Part shown: one piece after another, positions 1-10,389 of the stretch
Position numbering within the stretch: position 1 is the first letter of the stretch
How the letters are laid out: each line of letters starts with the position of its first letter
NCBI GenBank assembly: GCA_020055645.1
Contig: CM034546.1
Span: 85,870,001-85,934,000 of the forward strand
Reading direction: 5' to 3'
DNA length: 64,000 nucleotides
Source of the DNA: Tomocerus qinae
Taxonomy: Eukaryota > Arthropoda > Collembola > Entomobryomorpha > Tomoceridae
Position numbers and translations under genes: made by a program
The notes under the pieces: generated by a model
Databases searched by the model: none
What the model saw: the letters and a program-made list of their open reading frames with translations, nothing else
Told to the model about the DNA's origin: nothing

Positions 1-1245
1 TTTTACAATTTTGACCTATAAAAGTCACACCACCGGTTTAAAAATGGTTCTTTTTTATTTTATGGCGGGTTGTCTTTAGACTTGGATGAGGATGGAAGGA
101 CAATTAGAAGGTATTATTGAAAAGTCGGGACTACAAGTCCGAACAGAAAACCGGAAAATTTTCAGTGTGCCCGTTTATTAGTGCGCCCGAGTTATGATCG
201 AAATGGTCGAAAAATAAAATTTGAATTTCAAGTATAGTACACAGCATAGGAGAACGACAGAGCGGATAAATCATGCGACTTTCATTTCTCTCACAGGTAT
301 AATAATATTATCTCATTTGCTGATTAAACAACGCACTATTTCTGCTCTCCCTACTTTCGTTCTTATTCCTGTAGCAAATTCAAAGTAGGCATTCCGTTAG
401 TTGCTTAGTGGTAACTAAGGACGCACGTTGTAAAGACGACTCATCATTGTTTAATGAAAATTCATTTGTTTTGTAAAGACGGGTCATTATTTTTACCAGA
501 ATTAATAAAGTTAAAGGCATGATTAGTTTATTCAGCAGGCTCATTAATTTGTAGCCTTTTATTTTTGAGGAAACATATGTAGTAGTAATATTTTACATTT
601 TAAATTTAATTATATGCACTTAAATTCATAGCTTAAGTACTCAAATTAATTAATTGCACTTCCCTACAAGCACGTATAGAGAACTGAATTTAGAAGAGGG
701 CTAACATTACATAAATATTTTAATTGTATATTCGCGCGGGCGAAAAATTTAGGCATTTTTGAAAGATAATTAATCAAAAATAGACTAAAAATGGCAAATA
801 ATCATGCGGAGCGAAAATTGTTTTGCTATTTGGAGAAAAAATTCTTTTTCCTTGGATATCGGACTTCAGTCTGTGAAACCCTTCCTCCGTAATTCGTCCT
901 TGCTTCCCTAGCCTAGGGTTATGTATTTAAACTGATTACATATATTTCGTCAGTTATTTCGTTCTCGGTTGAAATTACTGTACTCGGCCCTAGACAATTT
1001 ATCTGGTCATTTATTGAGAATATTTTTGGGTGGTCATTTGGAGGATTTGACCATTTTAACCATTTGGGTGGTCATATTGGAGTTTTTGACAGTTATGACC
1101 ACATTGACCACTTGAGTGGTCAATTTGGAGGATTTGATCAGAAAACCATACACTTACCCGAAGGCCACGAAAATGACAGCAACGTTAATCCAATCCATTG
1201 CGTTAATGATGTTAATCCATTGCACTCATATTTGAAAACTTAAAA
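1..1245. other. AT-rich spacer with a degraded MITE
   Basis: No coding region can be supported here. The stretch around 660-910 resembles, with many mismatches, the MITE family seen intact near 38.64-38.89 kb: both have a CGCG-type core, a run like ggcaaataatc, and a G/C-rich end followed by cgtccttgc. Between about 1020 and 1140 a short motif around ggtggtcat is repeated loosely on both strands. Neither ORFs nor splice-flanked exons stand out. Confidence 0.5.
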
Positions 1246-1600
1246 ACATTTGAAATAAATAAATTCCGTTGACCCTACGGGGTATTTTAATACGCTGATT
1301 TCGAATATGGCCACCAATATATCGTCAGAGTGACCCCTTCCGATATAGGGGGTATGCCCTCATATCGGCAAATATAAAACATTTGAAATAAATAAATTCC
1401 ATCCACCCTACGGGGTAATTGAATACGCTGATTTCGAATATGGCCACCGATATATCGTCGGAGTGACTCCTTCCGATATAGGGGTTGGTCCCCATATCGG
1501 AAAATATAAAACATTTGAGATAAATAAATTCCGTCAACTCTACGGAGTAATTAAATGAGGTGATTTTGAATATGGCCACAGATATATAGTCAGAGCAAGG
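1246..1600. repeat. 132-bp tandem repeat, about 2.7 copies
   Basis: Each unit begins near aaaacatttgaaataaataa, continues through a cctacgggg motif and a cgctgatttcgaatatggcc segment, and ends in a cgatatagggg/ccatatcgg palindrome. Copies start near 1247, 1378 and 1509; the third is cut short. The short ORFs across it only reflect the repeat. Similar cgctgatttcg text recurs in the 250-bp repeat at 29-30 kb, so the two may share an ancestor. Confidence 0.75.
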
Positions 1601-3190
1601 AACAAAAAAGCACCTTATTTTGCTTTTTCCTTTTTTATAAAAAATGTAGGTACGAAATTTAAAAAAAGGTTTGCTCTTTTTCCTTTTTTGCGTTTTTACA
1701 ATTTGAGGAAGCATAACTAGCGAAGCTCATACATTACTTACGTTTCATTTGCATGATTTGTAAGTTTACACCGTGTACAAATAAAAATTAATCAAAGTAT
1801 TTACTATTTTATATGGAATCATGAATTCACAATCTCTGTTAGTTGCCTCTGTAACGGCAAGTTTGTTTGTTTTCGTAATTTACAAACGGGGAAGTATAAA
1901 TTAAGGGCAAGTGCGCGGAAAAAGGCAATTCAAGGCCAAAAAGTGTTATAAAACTTGAGGATCAAACAATAAAAAGACAGAAAAAAGAAATGCCAGATCC
2001 AATCCAGTGACATAAAACTGGTGTCTACATGTACAATGGCGGACACAAAAATTACGTTAGTGAAAAAGATACGCTAACATCTTCACAATTTTTTACAATT
2101 TTGGGTAAGATACATAAAAATGATTGTAATTATTACTTGTCCATATTTGCTTAAATAGTCCTTACTATTTGATGTGCATAAATAATTTTAATTATTAGTT
2201 ATTTTGGGTAGCTAATTAACATGATGTAATTATAATTTGCAGATGACGAGAGCCAAGAAATGCACTTAAGTGCGCTATAATTGCATTAAATACAAAATCT
2301 GAATGCCAACCAGCGACAAAAAATCATTATAATTGGTTTAAATTCAATTTTGCTTTTGTGTACAGAAGTAGATGTACTGCTGACAATCCGAATTTGGAAA
2401 TCCTTACCCTTTACAAACCAGACGCAATATTAAATATGTTCCCTATTTTTTACATTAAGACATCTATATTGATATGAAGGAATTGATTTAAAAATAGGAG
2501 TTCGCATCTGTCCGGACATAAGCGAATTCCTATTTTCCTTCGAATTTTTTAATACATTAACGAAAATTAATCATTAAAATTTTGGATGTAGTAAGCAAAA
2601 CTCATAAGATAAAACAAGAGATTACTTTGATGCGCCCAAGGAATACAATATCGAAATCCAAGAGAAAATTGGGAAATGTCGCATTGCCTCAGAACTGAAT
2701 ACAAATAGAGTCGCATGCACATAAATAAAAGGCGGAATAAAACTGCAAATTCAATTGAAAACTCAAAAATGTCATGATTATGACATACATCATTACATAC
2801 TTTCAATATAATGAGGTTTACAGCACGCATAACTTTACTTTATGTACTTTTAGTAAACATAATATTTCATTTCTGTTATCACAATTAAATTATTTCCGTC
2901 GTATAATATTTCATTCGCTACTTTTGAGCATTGATTTCTGGAATTTATCTGCGTATTAATGATAAAAGAGTTTCTGTTATTTTGATGAAATGTGTAAAAA
3001 ATAAAGAGTTAAGCGATTAAATACATTTTTCATAATAAATTTTTTAAATCACGAATCTAAAGCATAACGAAAATGCCGGGCATATGTCATGTGACAACTA
3101 GCATAGGAGTAAACCGACGAAATTCAAATAGGTTTAACCGATGCAAACTAACAAATCCACCATAAGGCGGGTTGGGGGGGAACTGGCCTG
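1601..3190. other. AT-rich spacer, nothing recognised
   Basis: Only short ORFs of low complexity are present, on both strands, and none has a recognisable motif or convincing splice borders. I see no clear repeat structure. Confidence 0.5.
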
Positions 3191-3194
3191 AAAC

Positions 3195-3265
3195 CGATAC
3201 ATATAAAAAGGTAAAGGTGATTTGTTCTGACGACAAAGGTGAACTTCAAACGACAAAGGTGAACT
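3195..3265. repeat. Short subterminal repeat cluster, motif gacaaaggtgaac
   Basis: The motif gacaaaggtgaac occurs twice, with a degenerate third copy. The inverse motif gttcacctttgtcg is clustered at 8868-9010, so the two clusters face each other across 5.7 kb. They may be the ends of one fold-back element, later filled by other insertions. This is inferred from the motif only. Confidence 0.4.
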
Positions 3266-3457
3266 GTTCTAATTTCTATATTATTTGATGATATTGTGAA
3301 ACGTCAACAGAAAGCTATGCAAATGATGAATTTGCTGAATTATGCTTGTAAAAGTGAACAGCAAATGAAACGATGAAATATGACTGAATGTAACTAATGA
3401 TGACGGAATTATGAAATCCTTATGCACCACTATGCACTAGTTGTACGGGGTATTTCT

Positions 3458-4775
3458 AGCTCGCCTGAAAAGGTAGCTTATAGAATCGCACAGTCCTTTC
3501 GTCCGTTTACGCGATAACTTTTGAAGACATTGATGGATTTCAACTAAACTTTGCAAAAACATTGCTTATGGACCTGTGACAAAGCCTACTGAAAATGGGA
3601 CACATTGGTCCATAGGTTGCTGAGGTTAAAAGTTGAATTGAGTTTCCTAGGAATTGTTAGTCTGAAAGTATGCAATATTTAACTCCGCTTTGACAAAGTT
3701 TAAGATTTTATAATAAATTAAATAATACCGCAGAATACCTACTATAGGACAAAAATAAATCTATTTCGCATTGATATGCAAATTGATAGTCAAATTTACA
3801 TTTTTCGAATTGCTTGTCATTATGACATTATTCATCTTTATTTCATTATTTTCTTTGATTTTGGTACCCAATATTAATCAATTTTGATTTTCTTTTGATT
3901 TTTAGACTCAATATTAATTAATTTTGATTTTTTGTGTATTATGGTACTGAATATTAATTAATTTTGATTTTTTGTGTATTTTGGTGCTCAATATTAATTT
4001 ATTTTGATTTTTTGAGTTTATTTTGATACTCAATTTTAACCAATTTTGTTTTTTTATTTATTTTCATTCAACAATTATCTACTTTGATTTTCTATTGATT
4101 TTCATAGTGAACATTGTTCTATGATTTTCTGTTGATTTTCACAGTTTAATTTTGATTTTCTGTTGATTTTCATAGTCAGCAATTACTTATTTTGATTTTC
4201 TGTTGATTTTCATAGTCAACAAGTATCTATTTTGATTTTCTGTTGGTTTTCATAGTACACAATTATTAATTTCGATGTTCTGTTAAATTTCATAGTCAAT
4301 CTTAATCTATTTTGAGATTCTGTTGATTTTCATAGTCATTTTTAATCTATTTTGAGTTTCTGCTGATTTCCATAGTCAGCAATAATCTATTTTGATTTTC
4401 TATCGATTTTCATAGTCAAAAATTATCTATTTTGATTTTCTGTTGATTTTCTTAGTCATCAATTATCTATTTTGATTTTCTGTTGATTTTTATAGTCAGC
4501 AATTACCCATTTTGATTTTCTGTTAATTTTCATAGTCAACATTTATCTATTTTGAGATTCTGTTGATTTTCATAGTCTATCTTAATATATTTTGAGTTTC
4601 TGTTGATTTCCATAGTCAACAATAATCTATTTTGATTTTCTATCGATTTTCATGGTCAAAAATTATCTACTTTGATTTTCTGTTGATTTTTATAGTCAGC
4701 AATTACCTATTTTGATTTTCTGTTAATTTTCATAGTCAACATTTATCTATTTCGAGTTTCTATTGATTGATTATT
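3458..4775 (+). mobile_element. Pearl/HINE-like element, copy 1 (3' end missing)
   Basis: The element begins with agctcgcctga followed by a conserved leader: cttatagaatcgcacagtc, a cgtccgttt stretch, and ggtccataggttgctgag. It then runs into a satellite core of about 40 bp per unit (tattttgattttctgttgat) from roughly 3840 to 4770. The same leader and core occur complete at 19112-20556 and 21454-22739. The usual right end (caggcgagcttctgttacgg) is absent here. The architecture, with a conserved left part, a tandem core and a conserved right part with a CCGT-type microsatellite, resembles Pearl and Helitron-associated elements described in bivalves; that assignment is by resemblance. Confidence 0.65.
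3840..4770. repeat. 40-bp satellite core of Pearl-like copy 1
   Basis: About 20 degenerate units of roughly 40 bp carry tattttgattttctgttgat and catagtcaacaattatct. The first units are shorter and more divergent, with tttttgtgtattttgg variants; the later ones are more uniform. The same unit fills the centres of the related elements at 19.2-20.1, 21.96-22.6, 36.1-36.35 and 45.2-45.45 kb. Confidence 0.85.
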
Positions 4776-4819
4776 GGTGGTAATAGATATAGTAAAACTA
4801 ACATACATCCAGATAAGAA

Positions 4820-4965
4820 GTCTACGTTCATTTAATGTATTGCATTTTTATGACCTGCGAAGAACAGGCTAAGAGCGAACTAAGAAAACAGCAGGTTAAA
4901 TTCAAAAGCTCAATCTATTTGTTTGACCACATTGAGATTGTGATTTTTGGGTTCAATCATGTGAC
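4820..4965. repeat. Dispersed repeat, also at 53530-53660
   Basis: The stretch ttcatttaatgtattgcatt, continuing through atgacctgcgaag and on to caaaagctcaat and tttgtttgac, reappears with small changes at 53530-53660 in the same orientation. The short ORF over it is not conserved in the second copy, so it is a non-coding interspersed repeat of unknown type. Confidence 0.6.
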
Positions 4966-5271
4966 CGTACTTCCAATGTATATAAATATATGGTGGTGGC
5001 ATATTGGAGGTCAATTCTAAGAAGCCGAGTCGAATGTCGGGTACTGGAATAAACGATAAGGCAATCCGAAAACGGACGTGTAGACTAATTCCGCTTTGGG
5101 CATTGTTGTAATCTTTTTATAGTCCTAACTTCTGACATTTTCTATAAAAGCACGGCCCCACGTGGAAGAGGCATCCGAAAATATCAGTAGAGGGTAGAAC
5201 GATTTTCAATCCATTCATGACTGCTAGTTCATAATCAATAATAATTTCCTTAGGACTCCATATTTTTCCTA

Positions 5272-6233
5272 TCTCTATATATAATCGCAGACTTGATAAA
5301 TTTACCTGTCTATATATATATATTTAATATATATATATGTATGTACGTGTGGTAGGGAGAACCTAGGGAACCTGCATATATTACGTAAAGCAAAACCCCC
5401 TCCCACATGTGTAACGCAAATGCTGACTGCAACACTTTTGGGTATCCCCTCCTCCCATCAACTGCACACGGAATATATGCAGGCTCCTTATAAGCAAAAA
5501 AAGTAAAATGCGCAAGCCCAATTCCTCTAAACCAACCAAATGAGTTGTTTCATATTGTTGTTATAACATCTAAATAATAATAGTTTACATAAGAAGGTTG
5601 AATGGTGACTGGGGATCGAATGGAAATGAGTAGCGAAAGGGAACATTTCGTAATGATCGTAATGTGCGTATTAAATGGCATTTCAAAACTTCTAACCCAA
5701 ATTGGTTCTGCTATAATATCGAAAAACTTATTCAACATTTTTTAATAGAGCTATAGGTTTACTTTTTACTACCCTCTTAATTCCTTTGTGCCAGTTGGGA
5801 TATCTTTTTGTAGAATTAAATAACAGCTCTGGGTAATTAACTATTCTTTAAAAATATTTATTCGTAAGTTGTACTCATGGGATTTGAACGTTTTTCCAAA
5901 ATCCTAGAGGGAATCTTATTTTTTCGATTTTAAAAGTTTCGGTAACTTTGTGGGAGTTTTTTTGGAAATAGTCTTTCATTGTTCCCTATATTTGATGCTA
6001 CTATCTACAGTTATTATTTTGGTGTACGAAATTCCTTTTTATCAGGAAGTTGGGGCTGCAGCTAATTTTTCCAACCACTGTAGAAAACAAAGGTGTATTA
6101 ATTTAAATGTACTTTGTTTTTACAAAGTTAACAACCTAATGGGATGTTTTCGAAATTGTTTTTATTACTGTGATGGGTGGCCTGCTGAATTTCTCTTGAG
6201 TGCTAGATTTGCCCCCTTAGCTGGGTTCACTAG
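5272..6233 (+). mobile_element. Non-autonomous Helitron, copy 1
   Basis: The element starts with TCTCTATATATAATCG directly after an A and ends with ggttcaCTAG directly before a T, the classic Helitron borders (5' TC, 3' CTRR, insertion between A and T). Two further copies with the same ends lie at 26245-27124 and 36358-37318. All contain the conserved stretches ggtagggagaacctag, gcatatattacgtaa, gactgcaacacttttgg and gtgctagatttgcccc. No Rep/helicase gene is present, so movement would need an autonomous relative elsewhere. The short ORFs inside are not conserved among the copies. Confidence 0.8.
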
Positions 6234-6364
6234 TATTAGCTAAAGTTATCGCTTGAAACAATTTGTATACCACCGGCAAAGAACCAACACACTGGTGTAG
6301 TAAGAGTTCCGAAAAGTAGTAAGCCCAACAACTGTACCACACTCAGCAATGTCAATTTCAGAAT

Positions 6365-7065
6365 AAATTCGAGCAGTTTCAAATAAATTCGACCAGCTTC
6401 GATTAAATTCGAGCAGTTCCGAATATATTCAAACAGTTTCGAATAAATTTGAGCAGTTTCGAATAAATTTGAGCAGTTTCGAATAAATTTGAGCAGTTTC
6501 GAATAAATTTGAGCAGTTTCGAATAAATTTGAGCAGTTTCGAATAAATTTGAGCAGTTTCGAATAAATTTGAGCAGTTTCGAATAAATTTGAGCAGTTTC
6601 GAATAAATTTGAGCAGTTTCGAATAAATTTGAGCAGTTTCGAATAAATTTGAGCAGTTTCGAATAAATTCAAGCAGTTTCGAATAATTTCGAGCAGTTTC
6701 GAATAATTTCGAGCAAATTCGAATAAATTCGAGCAGTTTCGAATAAATTTGAGCAGTTTCGAATAAATTTGAGCAGTTTCGAATAAATTCGAACAGTTTC
6801 GACTAAATTCGAGCAGTTTCGACTAAATTCGAGCAGTTTCGAATAAGTTCGAGCAGTTTCGAATAAATTTGCACAGTTTCGAATAAATTCGAGCAGTTTC
6901 GAATAAATTGGAGCAGTTTCGAATAAATTGGAGCAGTTTCGAATAAAATCGAGCAGTTTCGAATAAGTTCGCACAGTTTCGAATAACTTCGAGCAGTTTC
7001 AAATAAATCCGAGCAATTTCGAATATTTTCGAGCAGTTTCGAATATTTTCGAGCTGTTTTGAAAT
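6365..7065. repeat. 20-bp satellite array (ttcgaataaatttgagcagt)
   Basis: About 35 units of exactly 20 bp. The central block (about 6430-6660) is nearly homogeneous; both flanks are more divergent, as expected when unequal exchange homogenises the centre. Because 20 is not a multiple of 3, open frames show a 20-residue period; these are artefacts. The unit is the reverse complement of the family at 12846-14585 and is related to 50265-50755. Confidence 0.9.
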
Positions 7066-7849
7066 AATTCGAACATTTGTTGTCGAATCGCTTGCTGTCG
7101 TGGTGGACTTCGGGTATGGCTACTTCGAGGTGGCTTGCAGCTTTTCTGAACTCTTAAAGCGCCACTATTTTGAAGTATAACCATGGGTACACAGTTGATG
7201 GAAGTATTTTCCATTTTATTTGGTAGCAGATCAAAAACTAAGGGCACAACAGCGTCTTGTACTACTCCGCTGATGGTATACATTTGCGTATATTTCTTCG
7301 GATTTGCCTTGAATGTACCATCTGCAATCCAGGTATTGCAAATAATGTAATGTAAACGATAATACTAAATATACACAATTTTATTAATTAAATTTATAAG
7401 TATGTTACTAAATATTAAGTATAAATTTTTAAGGATACCTTTTTACGGGGCTTTCAAAGTAATTTTTTGGGCAGTAAATATATGTTTTGGGGCAGTTTTT
7501 TTAATCGGCAGTAACCGGTATTGCTAGAGGGCTGTAAAACAAATGCATTAGGCAGTAGAACCCATGCAAATGGCAGTAATACAAAACTGTATTTTACATA
7601 GTATTTTTGTAGAATAGATTTACTTGTCTACATAAATTTTACAACTTGGAAGCTTAAGAATAAATTGTTAGTGGGTATTCCGATAATGAATTTAGCTAAA
7701 GAACTTATTGGAATGTACCTGCTTTACATAAGATTGTCTTATCATGTGTATCTTATCTTGTTTGAGTTGGCTGAATGCTGCTGTTTTATACTTCCACCTC
7801 AGTTTGAAAGCAATACTGAAACTATAAAGACTGACTAACAAGTCAAAGA

Positions 7850-8221
7850 ATGGCTTCCCAACTTACATATTATTCTAGTGATTCCGACACTGACTCAGAA
7901 CGTGAAAATACTAATTTAAATAAAAAGAAAATTGAGTGGAATCTTTTAAAAACGTATAATACAGAAGAAGACGCATTGTCCGAAATTGAAAGTGATTGGT
8001 CAATTCGTTATAAAAATATTAACCAAGGGTGCAAAGTTATTTATTTTTGCCTACATCGCCTGCTAGTAAATGCCTACCAGTGGGCGAAATCCGAGCCTAT
8101 AATATTAATAGAACCTTCGAAGGATGATAAAATTAATTACTTCTTTGCTGCCAAAGAAAAGCCTTCTGTTACGAAAGCAATGATCGCCACTCGCACGCTG
8201 GGAGAAGTGGAGAACATTTGA
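7850..8221 (+). pseudogene. MULE transposase, N-terminal fragment
   Basis: This 123-codon frame starts with an acidic Ser/Asp-rich leader (YYSSDSDTDSE), then an EWNLLKTYNTEEDALSEIE stretch and GCKVIYFC. This is the layout of the N-terminal FLYWCH/WRKY-GCM1-like DNA-binding region of invertebrate MULE transposases. The reading stops soon after residue 120, just where the catalytic DDE domain would begin, and the next frame resumes in the C-terminal SWIM region. The fragment lies between the inverted repeats of the element. Either the element is an internal-deletion derivative or the shortened DNA-binding protein is itself expressed; the first is more likely. The family call rests on motif memory, not a search. 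Confidence 0.6.
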
Positions 8222-8258
8222 AAATTTTTTGTCATCAGAAACTTCAATGTAGAACGTT

Positions 8259-8462
8259 ATGTTCTCACCCAACAATTACAAAAATTCTTTATGCACTTGT
8301 CCCATATTCCAGAAGAATTATATAATATGTAAGCACATTATTGGCATTGCCAACATGCGTAAAGAGTTCACAATTCCTCCCTCTGCTAAGAAAGTACCCA
8401 TTGCAGGGAAACAAAAACGAGGACGACCTGCAGGTGTAACTAAAGCTCTAGTGAAACCATGA
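8259..8462 (+). pseudogene. MULE transposase, C-terminal SWIM/AT-hook fragment
   Basis: The frame holds a SWIM zinc-finger signature, CTCPIFQKNYIICKHIIGIA (C-x-C, spacer, C-x-H), followed by a basic AT-hook-like tail, GKQKRGRPAGVTKAL. In MULE transposases of invertebrates the SWIM finger sits near the C-terminus and is followed by just such a KRGRP tail, so the natural end of the protein is preserved. It is in a different frame from the N-terminal fragment 40 bp upstream, and the DDE core between them has been lost. Confidence 0.7.
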
Positions 8463-8867
8463 ATCTTGACTGATATGATCTTTTCCATCATTTACTATCT
8501 ATTACCATTACATAATATTGACAAATAATCATGCTTGATTTTCTTTTTGAATTTACTTTTGACTGAATACTAGAAATAAATAACATTTTTGTGTTACTGC
8601 CAATAATATTATTTCTACTGCCTATCGCATTTGTTTCTTACTGCCCCGAAAAATTAAAAAAACTGCCGATAGAAAACTGCCTAAAAGAATTATTTTTACT
8701 GCCCAAAGAATTACTTTGAAAGCCCCATAAAAATTTATCCAATTTTTAATTAATTTATCGCAGTACTTTGAAGCATCTGAAACGTGATTGTGACCCTAGA
8801 AATATTGAGTCCTATATCCTCCAGCGTTTATTTAGCTAAGCTGAAAACAACATTTATCGTATTAGAA

Positions 8868-9010
8868 CAGATCACCTCTGTCGTTGAAACAGTTCACCTT
8901 TGTCGTTGGAACAGTTCACCTTTATCGTTGGAACTTGGAACAGTTCACCTTTGTCGTTGGAAAAGTTCACCTTTGTCGTTGGAACAGTTCACCGTTGTCA
9001 TTGTAACAGT
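8868..9010. repeat. Subterminal repeat cluster, motif gttcacctttgtcgttggaa
   Basis: About six copies of a 21-bp unit (acagttcacctttgtcgttgg) lie head to tail. The inverse motif occurs at 3195-3265. Repeated subterminal motifs in inverse orientation are typical of fold-back and MULE-type ends; compare the cttcccg motif at 41.45 and 42.3 kb. Confidence 0.5.
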
Positions 9011-9283
9011 TCACATTTTCATTTTTGGACCAGTTTCTGAGACCAGTTCACCGTATTATACCATAAGGCGAACCGACATAAACTGGCAAAACTAGCATAA
9101 ATCAAACCGGTGCAAACTGATATGAATATCATCAGTCTGGTCTGCCAGGCTATCCTTGACATCAGGAAAACCATAGCTCATAGCTGGTCACATCAGTAAT
9201 GGTCCAAGTAATGTAAAAAAGTACAGCTGGACCAGCTATAGTTTCGTCTGTCACAACACTAGGGGCAACTTTCTCCATTTTTA

Positions 9284-9832
9284 CACACTTAGAAATCCTA
9301 AGCTGATATACTGTTATATTTAACAGTATATCACCTTAGAAATCACGTAGGGATGGTTACACATTATTTACCGTTAAATTAACATTGTCCACATCCTGTT
9401 AATATTTTAACAGTATTTGTGGTTAAAATTAACATGGGATCATGTTAAAAGTTAACATTGCCTCATGTTAGAAATAATGTCATTATAACATTATTTAATG
9501 TTAGATGGTGCAAAAAGTGAAGCCAGGAAGCGATCCCAGTTCCCTGCACTACTCAGGCGGACACCCTACACACTGAACCACACCGCCACATGAAATGTTA
9601 TGGTGGTTATTGCTGGTGATAAATCTAGCTGAGGGGACTTGACATGACATACTGTTAACCTCAATTAACGTTATGGTCATGTCAGGTTAACATAAAATTA
9701 ACGTGACTTTTGCCTACAGGACAATTACTGTTAAAACTTACATTAAAAAAATATTGCAGGTGCCTTATTTAATGTTAAATTTTAACATTAAGTGAATAAC
9801 GTTAAACCACTTTGACTGGATTTCTAAGTGTG
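9284..9832. mobile_element. 549-bp MITE with TA target duplication
   Basis: The ends are the inverted repeat cacacttagaaatcc / ggatttctaagtgtg, flanked on both sides by TA. A TA duplication is typical of Tc1/mariner-class elements. The inside is full of short palindromes around GTTAAC and AACATTA and carries a tRNA-like segment on the minus strand. There is no coding capacity, so this is a non-autonomous element. Confidence 0.7.
9523..9588 (-). other. tRNA-like (SINE-head-like) segment
   Basis: Read on the minus strand, the segment starts ggcggtgtggttcagtgtgt, holds an A-box-like tggttcagtgtgtagg, then a cgcctgagtagtgcag middle, and a B-box-like gggatcgcttcc. The spacing is as in a tRNA gene, but the T-loop is not canonical. 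It lies inside the TA-flanked MITE. It is most likely a decayed tRNA-derived SINE head rather than a working tRNA. Confidence 0.4.
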
Positions 9833-9921
9833 TATAAACAAATTCGATGTAAAATAACTGTTTATATTAGTTGTATTTGTTGAGTGTTTCTTTTAAAATT
9901 TGTGACATATTTTTACTTCAG

Positions 9922-10015
9922 GCAATCGCCGCCATGATGATCTTCTACTTCGCATACAAGTTTGCAAATTTTGAGATGAAAGACTTGTCACGCCCGCCTT
10001 TCAGTCCTGGAAAAT
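9922..10015 (+). CDS. Probable internal exon of an unidentified membrane protein gene
   Basis: A 94-bp segment is bounded by a good acceptor (ttttacttcag) and a good donor (AAAAT|gtaaga). It reads AIAAMMIFYFAYKFANFEMK, then DLSRPPFSPGK. The GC content is higher than that of the surrounding DNA. The first half is hydrophobic and could be the end of a membrane helix followed by a charged loop. No partner exon is seen nearby, so it may belong to a gene whose other exons lie far away. The open frame before and after the splice sites is ordinary AT-rich sequence. The family is not recognised. Confidence 0.4.
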
Positions 10016-10389
10016 GTAAGACTTGGCACAGTTTTTCTTATTATGGGCTTAATTTTAACTTTACTAACTACGGGCAGTTAACTTCTATTTTACGTATTCA
10101 TTTTCATTTACTGATGTCTAATTCTGTGACTGGTAAAAATGACAGCCCATCGTTTTTTGTAGAACTGAGACAAAGTTTTACGTTACTACTGATAAATGTA
10201 TCGAAATTGTATTACAAGGATATTTATATCTTTTACAAAAAAGTAAAAAAGGCACTCCAAATTATGAATCTCTTGGATTATTATAAGGGACCGGTTTAAA
10301 ATTGCATTGGGATTAACATTAGATCGGGTTACTATTAGGGATTAGGGATTAATATAACAAAATATATAATATATATTTTGTCGGCTAAA

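Larger units (their letters stand above)
7447..8726 (+). mobile_element. Internally deleted MULE DNA transposon
   Basis: The ends are inverted repeats of about 150 bp: the left begins ggggctttcaaagtaatttt and the right, read backwards, ggggctttcaaagtaattct. Inside both arms the motif ggcagtaa recurs many times. Between the arms lie two reading frames that match the N-terminal and C-terminal parts of a MULE transposase, with the catalytic middle missing. The sequence shows no clear target-site duplication, so the outer limits may be a few bases off. Confidence 0.75.
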
